Below are positions 16,350 through 24,908 of a stretch of 64,000 nucleotides of DNA, piece after piece; position 1 is the first letter of the stretch, and every line of letters starts with the position of its first letter. The translations under genes were made by a program, and so were the position numbers. The stretch comes from JAUXFK01 sp034189035 (GTDB lineage: Bacteria; Desulfobacterota; UBA8473). The notes beneath the pieces are model-generated. The model was given only the letters and a program-made list of their open reading frames with translations, was not told the origin of the DNA and did no database searches. The stretch is from assembly GCA_034189035.1 (NCBI GenBank), contig JAXHVA010000005.1, positions 1 to 64,000 of the forward strand, given 5' to 3'.

Positions 16350-16793
16350 TCATTTTTTCTTTATTTTGTAATTTAGATATTCTTTAGCCATCCGTTTTGC
16401 CTCTTTCTCGTAAGCATTTCCTTCGTACCCATGCTTTCGAAGCTCCATTAAATATATAATAGGGAGCTTTATGAAACCATGCGTTCTCCATTGATTAACA
16501 TGCCATAATTCTTCAGCTAAAGTTAAATCATCGTTAATAAGCCATTCATATCCAATCCGGTAGTTTATAGTATTTATAAACACGATTGCAGCATAATTCC
16601 ATGGTATTATCCTTTGTAGTAATCCACCCGATGTATATCCTACATTGCTAAAGTCTGTTTCATAAAATTCTTCAACCGAATTGAGTCTTTCAATTGATAA
16701 CCTGGATGAAATGTCTTTGCCGAGTATGTATTGCTTAATATAGTTAAATACTCTCATCTGTAAATGCTCGTAGTGGGGAATATATTCTGCCAA
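16350..16793 (-). CDS. Small protein with a degenerate metallopeptidase-like motif
   Basis: A 147-aa protein with no firm family. The central stretch TLAEELWHVNQWRTHGFIKL, followed by YLMELRKHGYEGNAYEKEAK, resembles DUF4157-like or related zinc-metallopeptidase-fold proteins, in which HExxH is followed by a downstream Glu. Here the first His of HExxH is replaced by Glu (EELWH), so catalytic zinc binding is doubtful. No signal peptide is visible. It is convergent with the YidD-like gene (25-bp gap). The start ATG at 16793 is the only reasonable one. Function unknown. Confidence 0.6.
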   Translation of the reverse strand: MAEYIPHYEHLQMRVFNYIKQYILGKDISSRLSIERLNSVEEFYETDFSNVGYTSGGLLQRIIPWNYAAIVFINTINYRIGYEWLINDDLTLAEELWHVNQWRTHGFIKLPIIYLMELRKHGYEGNAYEKEAKRMAKEYLNYKIKKK

Positions 16794-16892
16794 AAAGAGC
16801 TATATCAAAGTTTACATAATATATCTTATCAGACGTTTTCAGGGCAAGTAAATGCGATTAAATATATAATAATATAATATGTTTTTATACTT

Positions 16893-18647
16893 TTAGTCGC
16901 TATATGACTCTTTTATTAGTCTATCAAGATATCCTTCAGGGTCATTTACTGCTTCTTCTGTGATTATAATTTTTCCATCACCGATCTTTTCTTTTATTAA
17001 CTTTAGTCCATGCTCGTAATTTTTCATAATATCAACAGACATTTCATAAGCATCTAAATTAAATCTGAATGATTCTATAGCTATTCTGTCAACAGCGTCA
17101 TCTGTAAATGAGATCTTAAAGTTAAATTTATTAAAAAACCATTCTTCAAATTCTTTTACTCTTGTAATAATAACTGATAGATCATCTAAAATTGTATTTG
17201 TATCTACTATTCTTTCAATAGCAAAATTGATTATCATATCCAGTCTATTTTCTGTAAGTTTAAAATTGTATTTCTTTTGAATATCTTCCTTTCGTTTCTT
17301 GATCGATTCTTTAATAACTAGTTTTTCTTTATTGAGTAAAGATTCAAATAAGTTGAGTAACTCTTCATTTTGAGGATTAGAAATCAGTTTATTGAGTTCA
17401 TTTTCGGGATTTTCCACTATAGATTTTGTGACAATAAACTTCTTTATATCAGTAGAAGGCAATTTCTTTTCGAACTTTAATAAAACCTTTTCTACTGCAC
17501 TAACGAGGCCTCTCGCACCTGTCCCTTCTTTAAAGGCTTTTTCTGCTATAATAGATAAGGCATCGTCTTCAAATTGCACATCTATATCATAGGACTTAAA
17601 GTCCTTCTTCTTGTTCGAAATCACTGAACCATTAGGATTCTTCAAAATATGGTATAAGTCTTCTATACCCAATCTCTCATATATAGCCAATACTGGCAAT
17701 CTTCCTATAAATTCTGATTCAAAACCAAAAGACATAAAATCCTCAGAATTAACGAAACTTAAAAACCTCTCTTTATTTTCCTTTGACTTGATATCAGCTC
17801 CAAACCCAATACCTTGCTTATTAAGCCTCTTCATTATTATTTCTTCTAACCCATTAAATGCTCCACTCACGATAAAAAGAATATTTCTTGTATTGACAGT
17901 CTTCTTTTTTCTCTTTCCTGTTTTTCTGAATTCATCTAATGCTTCCAGCTGTGACATTATGTCATGCGGAACTTTTAAATCAACTTCTGTCTCTTCTAAG
18001 GGTTTTAGAAGCGCCCTTTGAACACCTGTTCTCGATACATCTGGGCCTATTAAACCATCAGTAGATGCTATTTTATCTATCTCATCGATATAAATGATTC
18101 CGTATTGAGCCAATCCTATATTGCCGTTTGCTTCGGCTACTAGATCCCTTACCAGATCCTCAACATCACCTCCAACGTAACCGGTTTCACTAAACTTTGT
18201 AGCATCTCCTTTTACAAATGGTACTCCAATCTTCTGAGCAATCAGCTTGATGAGATACGTTTTTCCAACGCCTGTTGGTCCAATCATTATTATATTGTTC
18301 TTAATATTACCAACAGCCCCATAACTATCTAACGTTTTCGTATCTCGCAATAGCTTTATCTTATTGAAGTGGGTACATATCTTTGTAGCAAGTATTTCTT
18401 TAGCCTCTTTCTGTTTAACAATATACTCATCGAGATAGGCCTCAAGCTCTTCAGGTTTCATATCAAATCGTATGTCTATGTTCTCTTCTTCATTCATTTT
18501 TTTTGAATCAGGAAAATCAGAGTCTAACTTTGGAAAAATTGTAGGCAGTGCCAACCTTATATGCCCACCGTATTTCTTTTGAATATATTCATTGAGTTCC
18601 TTTTCGAGTTCCTTTGCATCGGGTATTTTATCTTTCGTATCTTTCAT
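16893..18647 (-). CDS. ClpX-like AAA+ ATPase with repeated C-terminal small domain, no zinc-finger
   Basis: An ATP-dependent unfoldase-like protein of about 584 aa. The AAA module shows Walker A GPTGVGKT near residue 127, a GYVGGDVEDLVRDL segment, Walker B IIYIDEIDKI near 190 and a FIGRLPVLAIYERL sensor region, all ClpX/HslU-like. The N-terminal Cys4 zinc domain of ClpX is missing, and the C-terminus is longer. That extension seems to contain a second copy of the small domain: FEDDALSIIAEKAF with a later VENPENELNKLI recurs as FTDDAVDRIAIESF with VNDPEGYLDRLI. ATG at 18647 is preferred to TTG at 18659, as GAGG lies a few bases upstream. No peptidase gene is adjacent, so any ClpP partnership is unknown. 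Confidence 0.8.
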   Translation of the reverse strand: MKDTKDKIPDAKELEKELNEYIQKKYGGHIRLALPTIFPKLDSDFPDSKKMNEEENIDIRFDMKPEELEAYLDEYIVKQKEAKEILATKICTHFNKIKLLRDTKTLDSYGAVGNIKNNIIMIGPTGVGKTYLIKLIAQKIGVPFVKGDATKFSETGYVGGDVEDLVRDLVAEANGNIGLAQYGIIYIDEIDKIASTDGLIGPDVSRTGVQRALLKPLEETEVDLKVPHDIMSQLEALDEFRKTGKRKKKTVNTRNILFIVSGAFNGLEEIIMKRLNKQGIGFGADIKSKENKERFLSFVNSEDFMSFGFESEFIGRLPVLAIYERLGIEDLYHILKNPNGSVISNKKKDFKSYDIDVQFEDDALSIIAEKAFKEGTGARGLVSAVEKVLLKFEKKLPSTDIKKFIVTKSIVENPENELNKLISNPQNEELLNLFESLLNKEKLVIKESIKKRKEDIQKKYNFKLTENRLDMIINFAIERIVDTNTILDDLSVIITRVKEFEEWFFNKFNFKISFTDDAVDRIAIESFRFNLDAYEMSVDIMKNYEHGLKLIKEKIGDGKIIITEEAVNDPEGYLDRLIKESYSD

Positions 18648-18830
18648 GATCCTCACCAATTTTTCATATTTTAATCCATATAATTAAATATAAGAATTGA
18701 ATTTAAAATGTCAAACAGTAATTTCCGATTAGAAAATTGCATGTATGCTTCATCAAAAAAGGTCAAAAAAAGCAGAATAAGTCGATATTTTACTTGACAT
18801 ATTATTAGTAATGTACCGAATGATATGGTT

Positions 18831-18840
18831 CGTAATGACT
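18831..18840. repeat. 10-bp direct repeat (left copy) flanking the transposase remnant
   Basis: CGTAATGACT here recurs exactly at 19945-19954, just past the transposase remnant and overlapping the last base of the deacetylase gene. It could be a target-site duplication, since IS4 elements make 10-12 bp ones. However, the left copy ends two bases before the transposase ATG, leaving no room for a terminal inverted repeat, so it may be coincidence. Confidence 0.3.
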
Positions 18841-18842
18841 AG

Positions 18843-19790
18843 ATGACCTTCAAAGATGAACTCAAATCATTGGTCTTCTTCCACCTTGAAGAACACACGT
18901 CAGCACAACACCTCCTTCAAGTCCTCGAAGAAAAAGATTTTACCCGTGACAATATCGCCCCGAAAGAAGGCAAAAAAAGAGCAGCTTTACAGAGTCCATT
19001 AACACCCGAGGTCTCGAGCAGTTTGCCTATGTATTCCAGAAACTTCAGGATCAAGCGAGTGAAGTCCTGCCGAAGAATCGCTCTACACTTGGAGGCCCAG
19101 TCGGCATTGACGGCTCATTGATTGATGGAGGTCTCTCATTGTACTGGGCTGGTTATAGAAGAGGTTCTAAGAAAGATATTCCCTCACTGATGGTAAGGGA
19201 GCTGAACTCCCCTTTGTAAGCCGAATACTCTCCCCCAGCCTAACTGGAGTTATGGATCGAGGATACCAATTCCACAGACAATTAATTTGATACATGGCAG
19301 GATGAAAAAAGTTTTTTGTATGCTGGATCAAGGCCAGTACCAACAAAATCTGTATCAAAGCTGCCCAGGTGAATCCTGACAGTATCGTCTTTTATGACGC
19401 TATAGTTTTGCTTGGCGCACCCGAAACAAATCAAATTGAAAAACCAGTGCGGCTTGTCGGGTATACGTAGACTACTGGGTAGCAACACGCCGTTATGACC
19501 TATCAGCAAAGGACATCGCCTTGATAGATAAATTTCGATGGGACATCGAGAAATTCTACCATCTCATTGCCAGAGATAAACTTGGGCTTATGGTTCAAAT
19601 CCTCTCAGGTGTGATAACATATCTATTGTTGGCAATTTACTGCCATGAGCAGCACAACGAGAAGGTCAGTATCAAAAGAGTGAGAGAACTACGAATCAAA
19701 ATCCAAAACGAGTTCCACAATCTCCATACTAATTCAGATACCTCAAAAAATTTCAAGCAGGTGTATTCCTGGTACCCATATGAAAATACC
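18843..19790 (+). pseudogene. Decayed IS4-family transposase
   Basis: Fragments of one IS4-type DDE transposase can be followed through all three plus frames. The N-terminal part (LVFFHLEEHTSAQHLLQVL) starts at 18843. After a frameshift come FAYVFQKLQDQASEVLPKN and GIDGSLID (first catalytic Asp, about 19109). Next is LTDGKGAELPFVSRILSP with VMDRGYQ (second Asp, about 19256), then VNPDSIVFYDAIVLLGAPET, and finally DKFRWDIEKFY (catalytic Glu, about 19548) with EQHNEKVSIKRVRELRI to 19790. At least four frameshifts are needed. About 13 codons are missing after GSKK. The segment after DIEKF that normally carries the Lys of the YREK motif is deleted. Terminal inverted repeats were not found, so the element is dead and truncated. 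Confidence 0.85.
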
Positions 19791-19953
19791 TAACCAGAAA
19801 TTACTGAATGAAAAACGCTTATATAGATAAAAAAGGCTATTGGTTTTGCGTCAAAATATTATCGCCAGTTCTTTTTAACCTGGTTTTGTTAAGTATACAG
19901 TATGCTATTATTTACCTGCAGATTTCAGTATTAACTCAACAGCCCGTAATGAC

Positions 19954-20568
19954 TCAGACATTTATGAATAATCGTAGCGAAATAAACCCCTCAGCATACT
20001 TCACCCTACCCTGAATACCTCTAAAATTTGCTGATGATTTAGCGATTTCTATGATTGACATATCCTCTATATTTGTTTTCATTACTTGCGATGAATGTGC
20101 TTTTAGTAAATCTTCCTTTTCTTTTAGAACCTCATCAATGTCGATAAAAACATTAGGAGAAAAGTTTTGAGTCGTTGGAACCTCATAAAAAAGCACGTTT
20201 TTGATATATCTTGTAGCTGACATGGTCGCTTTTCCTAGGTGACGATGATCTTGATGGGTGTCATCGAAATAATTGACGAAGATAAAAATTGGTTTTACTT
20301 GAAAAACAACATCTTCAATTGTTTTTATAAGTTCTCGGTCCAATGGTAGCTGCGTATCTTTATATCCCCCCCAATATATATCCTTTGCTTTAAGGATATT
20401 TTTAGAGACAATCTGTTCTTGTCTTCTGGTTGTATTATCTCCCCCTAAATCACCATCTGTTAAAACCATCAGATAAATATTTGCCCCTTTTCTCCTATAT
20501 TTTAATAATGTCCCTCCACAGCCGATTTCAATATCATCAGGATGGGCACCAATAGCTAGTATATTCAT
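19954..20568 (-). CDS. PIG-L/LmbE family deacetylase
   Basis: A 204-aa zinc-dependent N-deacetylase of the GlcNAc-PI de-N-acetylase family. It starts MNILAIGAHPDDIEIGCGG, giving the AHPDD metal motif (His9, Asp12), and has THQDHRH with the further metal His near residue 112. It likely removes an N-acetyl group from an amino sugar in the polysaccharide or its lipid-linked precursor. It is the last gene of the minus-strand polysaccharide locus, its start overlapping the end of the WbqC gene by one base. Substrate is inferred from context. Confidence 0.88.
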   Translation of the reverse strand: MNILAIGAHPDDIEIGCGGTLLKYRRKGANIYLMVLTDGDLGGDNTTRRQEQIVSKNILKAKDIYWGGYKDTQLPLDRELIKTIEDVVFQVKPIFIFVNYFDDTHQDHRHLGKATMSATRYIKNVLFYEVPTTQNFSPNVFIDIDEVLKEKEDLLKAHSSQVMKTNIEDMSIIEIAKSSANFRGIQGRVKYAEGFISLRLFINV

Positions 20569-21245
20569 TAATTTCCCCTTATAATATTAAGACTCTCTTT
20601 TCCATAATTTAAAAGCAGATCTATAACTGACATGTTGGGTTCAAATTTACCGAAGAGCTGATTGTAAATTGGATGTTGAAATTCTTGAAAGAGTACATTT
20701 ATATTTTCCTTTTCAAAACTCTCAATATCCATATAATTTCCACCATCTTTTCCTGCAAGATATGTGTCTGCTTCTACTTCTTTACATATATCTATTAGCC
20801 TATGAGTAGGGTCTGCTCTCAATTTAAGCTTCGATGCCAATAGGAGCTTTGTATCTATACCAATTGTTTTAATAAAAAATTCTATACAATAGATATTGAT
20901 ATCAACCAAATACTCCCATTTTTTTAAGAAAACATCTTCAAGGAAAGACCTATACATATTGAGATATAGAGATTTACCGTAATTAATTGACAAAGCATTT
21001 AAATGCTTTCTTCGCCAGTCAATCCCATTGTTTATCCTCACCTGATTTATCTTTTGAGGAAATTTATAGAGGACAGGCACACTTAACCACTGCCATCCAT
21101 TCGCTATTTTAATTCGATTTCTATTCTGCCATTCATTTTTTTTATATTGAACATTATCCAATATAACAAAGATATCAGCTTTATCTATCTTATCAAAATA
21201 TCCCAGCCATGGTAAGTACTGTGGTTGATGAATGGTTACAATCAA
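20568..21245 (-). CDS. WbqC family protein
   Basis: A 225-aa protein that begins MIVTIHQPQYLPWLGYFDKI, the family signature, with ILDNVQYKKNEWQNRNRI and DTYLAGKDGGNYMD. WbqC-like proteins are found in O-antigen and capsule loci, where they are thought to act in sugar-nucleotide or glycan modification; the biochemical activity is poorly defined. A TTG at 21245 is used as the start, with GGGAGGTG about nine bases upstream. The stop overlaps the deacetylase start, so the two are translationally coupled. Confidence 0.85.
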   Translation of the reverse strand: MIVTIHQPQYLPWLGYFDKIDKADIFVILDNVQYKKNEWQNRNRIKIANGWQWLSVPVLYKFPQKINQVRINNGIDWRRKHLNALSINYGKSLYLNMYRSFLEDVFLKKWEYLVDINIYCIEFFIKTIGIDTKLLLASKLKLRADPTHRLIDICKEVEADTYLAGKDGGNYMDIESFEKENINVLFQEFQHPIYNQLFGKFEPNMSVIDLLLNYGKESLNIIRGN

Positions 21246-21290
21246 AGGAAGGCACCTCCCATTTCATTTTCAGCAATGCATCATTCTATC

Positions 21291-21446
21291 TTATTTTTGT
21301 TTTATTGATCTTCTTAAGAAGTTTGCTACAATAAGTATAGAGATAGAGATCGTATCAAGAGATATCAGCAAACATACTGTATACCACTCATTTGGGGCAT
21401 CTGTATGACCTAAAAAATGGAGAATAACAAAGAGTATGGTTCCCAT
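21291..21446 (-). CDS. Small two-helix membrane protein coupled to a glycosyltransferase gene
   Basis: A 51-codon gene too short for usual cut-offs. Its ATG (21446-21444) overlaps the TAA of the upstream glycosyltransferase (TAATG), and AGGAGGT lies seven bases upstream, so the start signals are excellent. The product starts MGTILFVILHFLGHTD and ends RRSIKQK. Residues 2-12 and about 24-43 are hydrophobic, with a short polar link and a basic C-terminus, which predicts two membrane segments or a hairpin. No family was recognised. Coupling inside a polysaccharide operon suggests an accessory subunit or anchor for a membrane-associated enzyme. Confidence 0.7.
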   Translation of the reverse strand: MGTILFVILHFLGHTDAPNEWYTVCLLISLDTISISILIVANFLRRSIKQK

Positions 21447-22669
21447 TATACGTACCTCCTTTGAGTTTTTATCATAGCCTTACTTTTCCGCTTAAGCAGC
21501 TGCTTATACAATTGTTCAATACTCTTGATCATTATACTAAGTTCGTAGGCAGGATAAACCCTTTTCTTCCCCTCTTCTCCCATCTTTTTAGCAAGTTCTT
21601 TATCCATTAAAAGTTTTATAATTGCCTCTGCCATGGCATCAGTATCACCTTGTGGAAATAATATACCATTACTCCCGTCTTTTACAAGATCCAAAATTCC
21701 GCCAACACTTGACGCAACAATGGGTTTTCTCATGGCCATAGCCTCTACTAAAACCCTCCCCATTCCCTCATTTAAAGAGGGTAATACAAAGATATCAAAT
21801 AGGTTTATCAAGTGAGGAATATCGCTCCTCCATCCTGTAAATATAACCTTTTCTTTAATCCCAATGCTTGAAGACTGGTGAGTTAATCCCTCCATAAGAT
21901 GACCATCGCCAACCAGCATAAATGTCACTTTTGGTATCTTATCCAGAACCAAACGCGCAGCATCGATGAAATATCTATGCCCTTTTACTTCAACTAGTCT
22001 TCCAATTGTACCTACTATCGAATCTGTGGAAGGTATCCCCATTTTTGTCTTTAATTCATCAGCCATATAATTATTTTTGATCAAATTTTCAATCCTCACT
22101 CCGCTAGGTATTACTACAAACTTATGGGGTTTTGCTACATTAAACTGGATATGTTCTTGTTTCTCTCCTTCTGTGAGAGTTATCATCTTGTCTGTAATCG
22201 ATGCCATTATTTTTTCCAGGAATACAAATAATTTTGTCTTTATCTTTCCATAATAACCATAAAATATATGACCGTGAGGTGTATGTACGACTATTGGAAC
22301 CCTTGCAAACAATGATGCTAGGCGGCCAAGTATGCCAGCCTTCGATGTATGTGTATGAACAATAAGGGGTTTTTCTTTCCTTATGACTCTATACAATTTG
22401 AAAAGCGCCTTTAGATCAACAAGAGGGCTTATTCGACGTATCAGGGAAGGTATTGTAATCAGTTTCACATTTGCATACTCAGCTTGCCTCAATCCTTTAT
22501 CCAAAGATTCATTTTCCATTGAACTCATCTCTGATTCAAGAGAAAGGCCCTTTACCAAGACTACATCATACTCGTCTTTATTCAACTCAAGCGCAGTGAG
22601 TAAAGTGTTTTCTGCAGATCCTCCCTTGTCAAGTCTCGTAATAATATGCAGGATTTTTTTATTTTCCAA
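21446..22669 (-). CDS. Glycosyltransferase family 4/1, GT-B
   Basis: A 407-aa retaining GT-B enzyme. The N-terminal domain has HIITRLDKGGSAENTLLTAL and HTHTSKAGILGRLASLFA. The C-terminal donor-binding domain has IGRLVEVKGHRYFIDAA and VLPSLNEGMGRVLVEAMAM, which includes the EX7E-type motif. The HTPHGHIFYGYYG segment is common in hexosyltransferases of capsule and O-antigen loci. It is probably a cytosolic, membrane-associated enzyme that adds one sugar to the lipid-linked glycan. Donor and linkage are not predictable. Its stop overlaps the start of the small membrane protein. Confidence 0.9.
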   Translation of the reverse strand: MENKKILHIITRLDKGGSAENTLLTALELNKDEYDVVLVKGLSLESEMSSMENESLDKGLRQAEYANVKLITIPSLIRRISPLVDLKALFKLYRVIRKEKPLIVHTHTSKAGILGRLASLFARVPIVVHTPHGHIFYGYYGKIKTKLFVFLEKIMASITDKMITLTEGEKQEHIQFNVAKPHKFVVIPSGVRIENLIKNNYMADELKTKMGIPSTDSIVGTIGRLVEVKGHRYFIDAARLVLDKIPKVTFMLVGDGHLMEGLTHQSSSIGIKEKVIFTGWRSDIPHLINLFDIFVLPSLNEGMGRVLVEAMAMRKPIVASSVGGILDLVKDGSNGILFPQGDTDAMAEAIIKLLMDKELAKKMGEEGKKRVYPAYELSIMIKSIEQLYKQLLKRKSKAMIKTQRRYV

Positions 22670-22701
22670 TAGTTCTCCTTGTTATATTCATTTCTGCGTA
22701 T

Positions 22702-23916
22702 CTACTGTAGAGTTATTATCTCATTCAAAATAGAGAGAAGCTTATCAGTATGTCGTTGCCATGAATAGTTCTTTTCAGCATATTCACGGCACTGATGTCT
22801 TAAATAGTAATATTTATTATGACACGCAAGAAATTCTTCAAAAAATCTCTCAATCCCTTTGGCCATGGATTCTGGTGAAGCATCCTGAAAAAGGAATCGT
22901 GGATTGAATGTAGAAAGTATCTCTTTTGTTCCACCTACTGGGGTTCCAAGAACGGGTGTTCCGCAGGCCATTGCTTCAGGAGTCACCAACCCAAAACCTT
23001 CAAGGCTTCGAGTGGGAAGTATAAATAAATCAGCGGCGGCATAGTATTCTGGCAAGAGTTCTGATGGAATGAACCCGGTAAAGTTTACAGTATCTTCCAT
23101 ACTGTATTTTAAGACTATATCTTCAAGGGCTTTCTTCTCTGGGCCTTCTCCCCCAATTGTAAGGTAAATATCTTCTCTTTCTTTTCTCAAGATTGCTATG
23201 CATTGCAAAAGATTATCCAGTCCCATTCGTGGATCAAGATTTCGTACAGTGAGAAGATGAACCTTGTCTTTTGGGAGATTGAATTTCTCTTTGAGGAGTT
23301 GACGATTTAGAATCGGTTTGAATCGGCATAAGTCAGCACCGCCAGGGTTTACTATGATATGATCTGGTATTATCCGGTGCGTATCTTGTAACTTCTCTTT
23401 CATGTAGTGGCTAAGAACCATGACTTTAGATGACCTTTTAACACTGGCCTTTTCAATCATACGGCGTATCTGAACAGATATCATACTCTTCAATGTATAT
23501 CTATTTTGATGTTGTAATAAGTACTCCTCATGGCTTGGCGAATGAAAGACATAGAGCATTGGAATGTTCTTAAGCTTTCGTCGAATCAAAAGGGCAAAGC
23601 ATGTAAATGGTTGATGGCCAATAACAATATCAAAGGAACCTTCTTTAATAAAAGAGTCAAATAATTTTGGAGGATATTTCAAAAGGGATAAAAAGAAACG
23701 GAGTTGATTTTGTGTGTTAACACAATAGGAAACCTCTTTCTTGTGTAGTGTTTTTCTAAAAACCGGAGGGGAGAATCCTGTATCCTCTCGTGTTATTGCA
23801 CACACCTCTATGCCTTTACCGGTCAATCCTTCAGCATGATGGTAGAGAACCTGTTCCGAACCACTCGCCGGATCTTCTGTTGTAACATCAGCTAATAATA
23901 AGACTCTCATGTCCAT
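22702..23916 (-). CDS. Glycosyltransferase family 4, GT-B
   Basis: A 404-aa GT-B enzyme. The N-terminus has ASGSEQVLYHHAEGLTGKGI. The C-terminal half has GGADLCRFKPI, TVRNLDPRMGLDNLLQCI, a FIPSELLPEYYAAADLFILP segment and GFGLVTPEAMACGTPVLGTP with the donor-binding Glu residues. It starts at the first ATG, with a second one two codons later. It acts in assembly of the surface glycan; donor and linkage are not known. Adjacent genes are on the same strand at 30-50 bp spacing, consistent with one transcript. Confidence 0.9.
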   Translation of the reverse strand: MDMRVLLLADVTTEDPASGSEQVLYHHAEGLTGKGIEVCAITREDTGFSPPVFRKTLHKKEVSYCVNTQNQLRFFLSLLKYPPKLFDSFIKEGSFDIVIGHQPFTCFALLIRRKLKNIPMLYVFHSPSHEEYLLQHQNRYTLKSMISVQIRRMIEKASVKRSSKVMVLSHYMKEKLQDTHRIIPDHIIVNPGGADLCRFKPILNRQLLKEKFNLPKDKVHLLTVRNLDPRMGLDNLLQCIAILRKEREDIYLTIGGEGPEKKALEDIVLKYSMEDTVNFTGFIPSELLPEYYAAADLFILPTRSLEGFGLVTPEAMACGTPVLGTPVGGTKEILSTFNPRFLFQDASPESMAKGIERFFEEFLACHNKYYYLRHQCREYAEKNYSWQRHTDKLLSILNEIITLQ

Positions 23917-23966
23917 AAAATCTGATCACTTTAATTACATTAAAAGAATAGATGAATAATCCTTCC

Positions 23967-24893
23967 TTATAGATACGAATACTTCTTTGCTTTGAAATAA
24001 GTGAGAAGTATCACCAGATACTTAAGCACAGAGCTGAGATTTATACGCCATTTTTCATCGAGATAAACTCCTTGTGTACCTTGACGCATGATGTTTCCAG
24101 CGATCCCGTGATTTTTTTTCGACCTAAAATCCATGATTGTACCAGGCTCATATTTCAGGTTAAGCCAGCAGGCAATCTCCTCTAGCTTCTTTTCAGGATG
24201 AGTGGCCAGGTCTTCATAACGGATGAATAGTGCATTTTCTTTCGGGATATTCCTTAAAACTCTTTCAATGAGCTGATTTTCAGTTGTATATCGAAGACTC
24301 ATTCTGAATGCTTTTAGTAATTTTTTTAAAAAGAGTTTTTCATTTTTGATCTTTGAATATACAAAAGATCGTGGGTCCTTCGTAATATGTATCACTTTGA
24401 TCGATATCGAGTTACATTGGATAAGCCAAAACAGCCGATAAAATATCTTTGATGAATCCACAAGGTATGACATTTCAGTGTTTTTATATGCGCTACTTTC
24501 TTTTTTTACTGCTGATAACAATTTTCGGTTTGCCGAACAAAAGTCAATCAGTGATTGAGTATCTGACATCTTCTTTCCAAGAAGAATATTGATCAATTCT
24601 CCAAATCTAAAGAATTTAGATACCGAATAATCATCACGAAACCGGTGAATATTCCCGTTTAACTCTAAGAGAGTTTTAAACCGAGAGATGATTGGAGCCC
24701 AAAATTCACAATCATTTAATTTTTTGCCACAGCCGCATGTTCCCTTATTTTTCTCAATCTCCCAAGGCAAAACGTATATCTCTCCCAGTGTCCAGATGCT
24801 CCCAAAACTGTCAAGTAAAATCTCTAAAAGAGTAGAGCCTGAACGGCCTGTACTGGCAATATATATCAAGTCGATTTTTTCTGACTTCATCAT
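23967..24893 (-). CDS. Sulfotransferase family protein (first of two)
   Basis: A 308-aa PAPS-dependent-type sulfotransferase. The 5'-phosphosulfate-binding loop is ASTGRSGSTLLEILLDSF (residues 13-30). The 3'-phosphate site is VIHITKDPRSFVYSKIKNE, with the conserved Arg and Ser. It has a C-rich insert (CGCGKKLNDCEFW) after the loop, seen in several bacterial family members. It would sulfate a hydroxyl of the glycan or a lipid. No signal peptide is present, so it acts in the cytoplasm on precursors. PAPS-synthesis genes are not in the window. The family also includes some proteins of unproved activity. Confidence 0.85.
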   Translation of the reverse strand: MMKSEKIDLIYIASTGRSGSTLLEILLDSFGSIWTLGEIYVLPWEIEKNKGTCGCGKKLNDCEFWAPIISRFKTLLELNGNIHRFRDDYSVSKFFRFGELINILLGKKMSDTQSLIDFCSANRKLLSAVKKESSAYKNTEMSYLVDSSKIFYRLFWLIQCNSISIKVIHITKDPRSFVYSKIKNEKLFLKKLLKAFRMSLRYTTENQLIERVLRNIPKENALFIRYEDLATHPEKKLEEIACWLNLKYEPGTIMDFRSKKNHGIAGNIMRQGTQGVYLDEKWRINLSSVLKYLVILLTYFKAKKYSYL

Positions 24894-24908
24894 AACATTT
24901 TAGAACTT

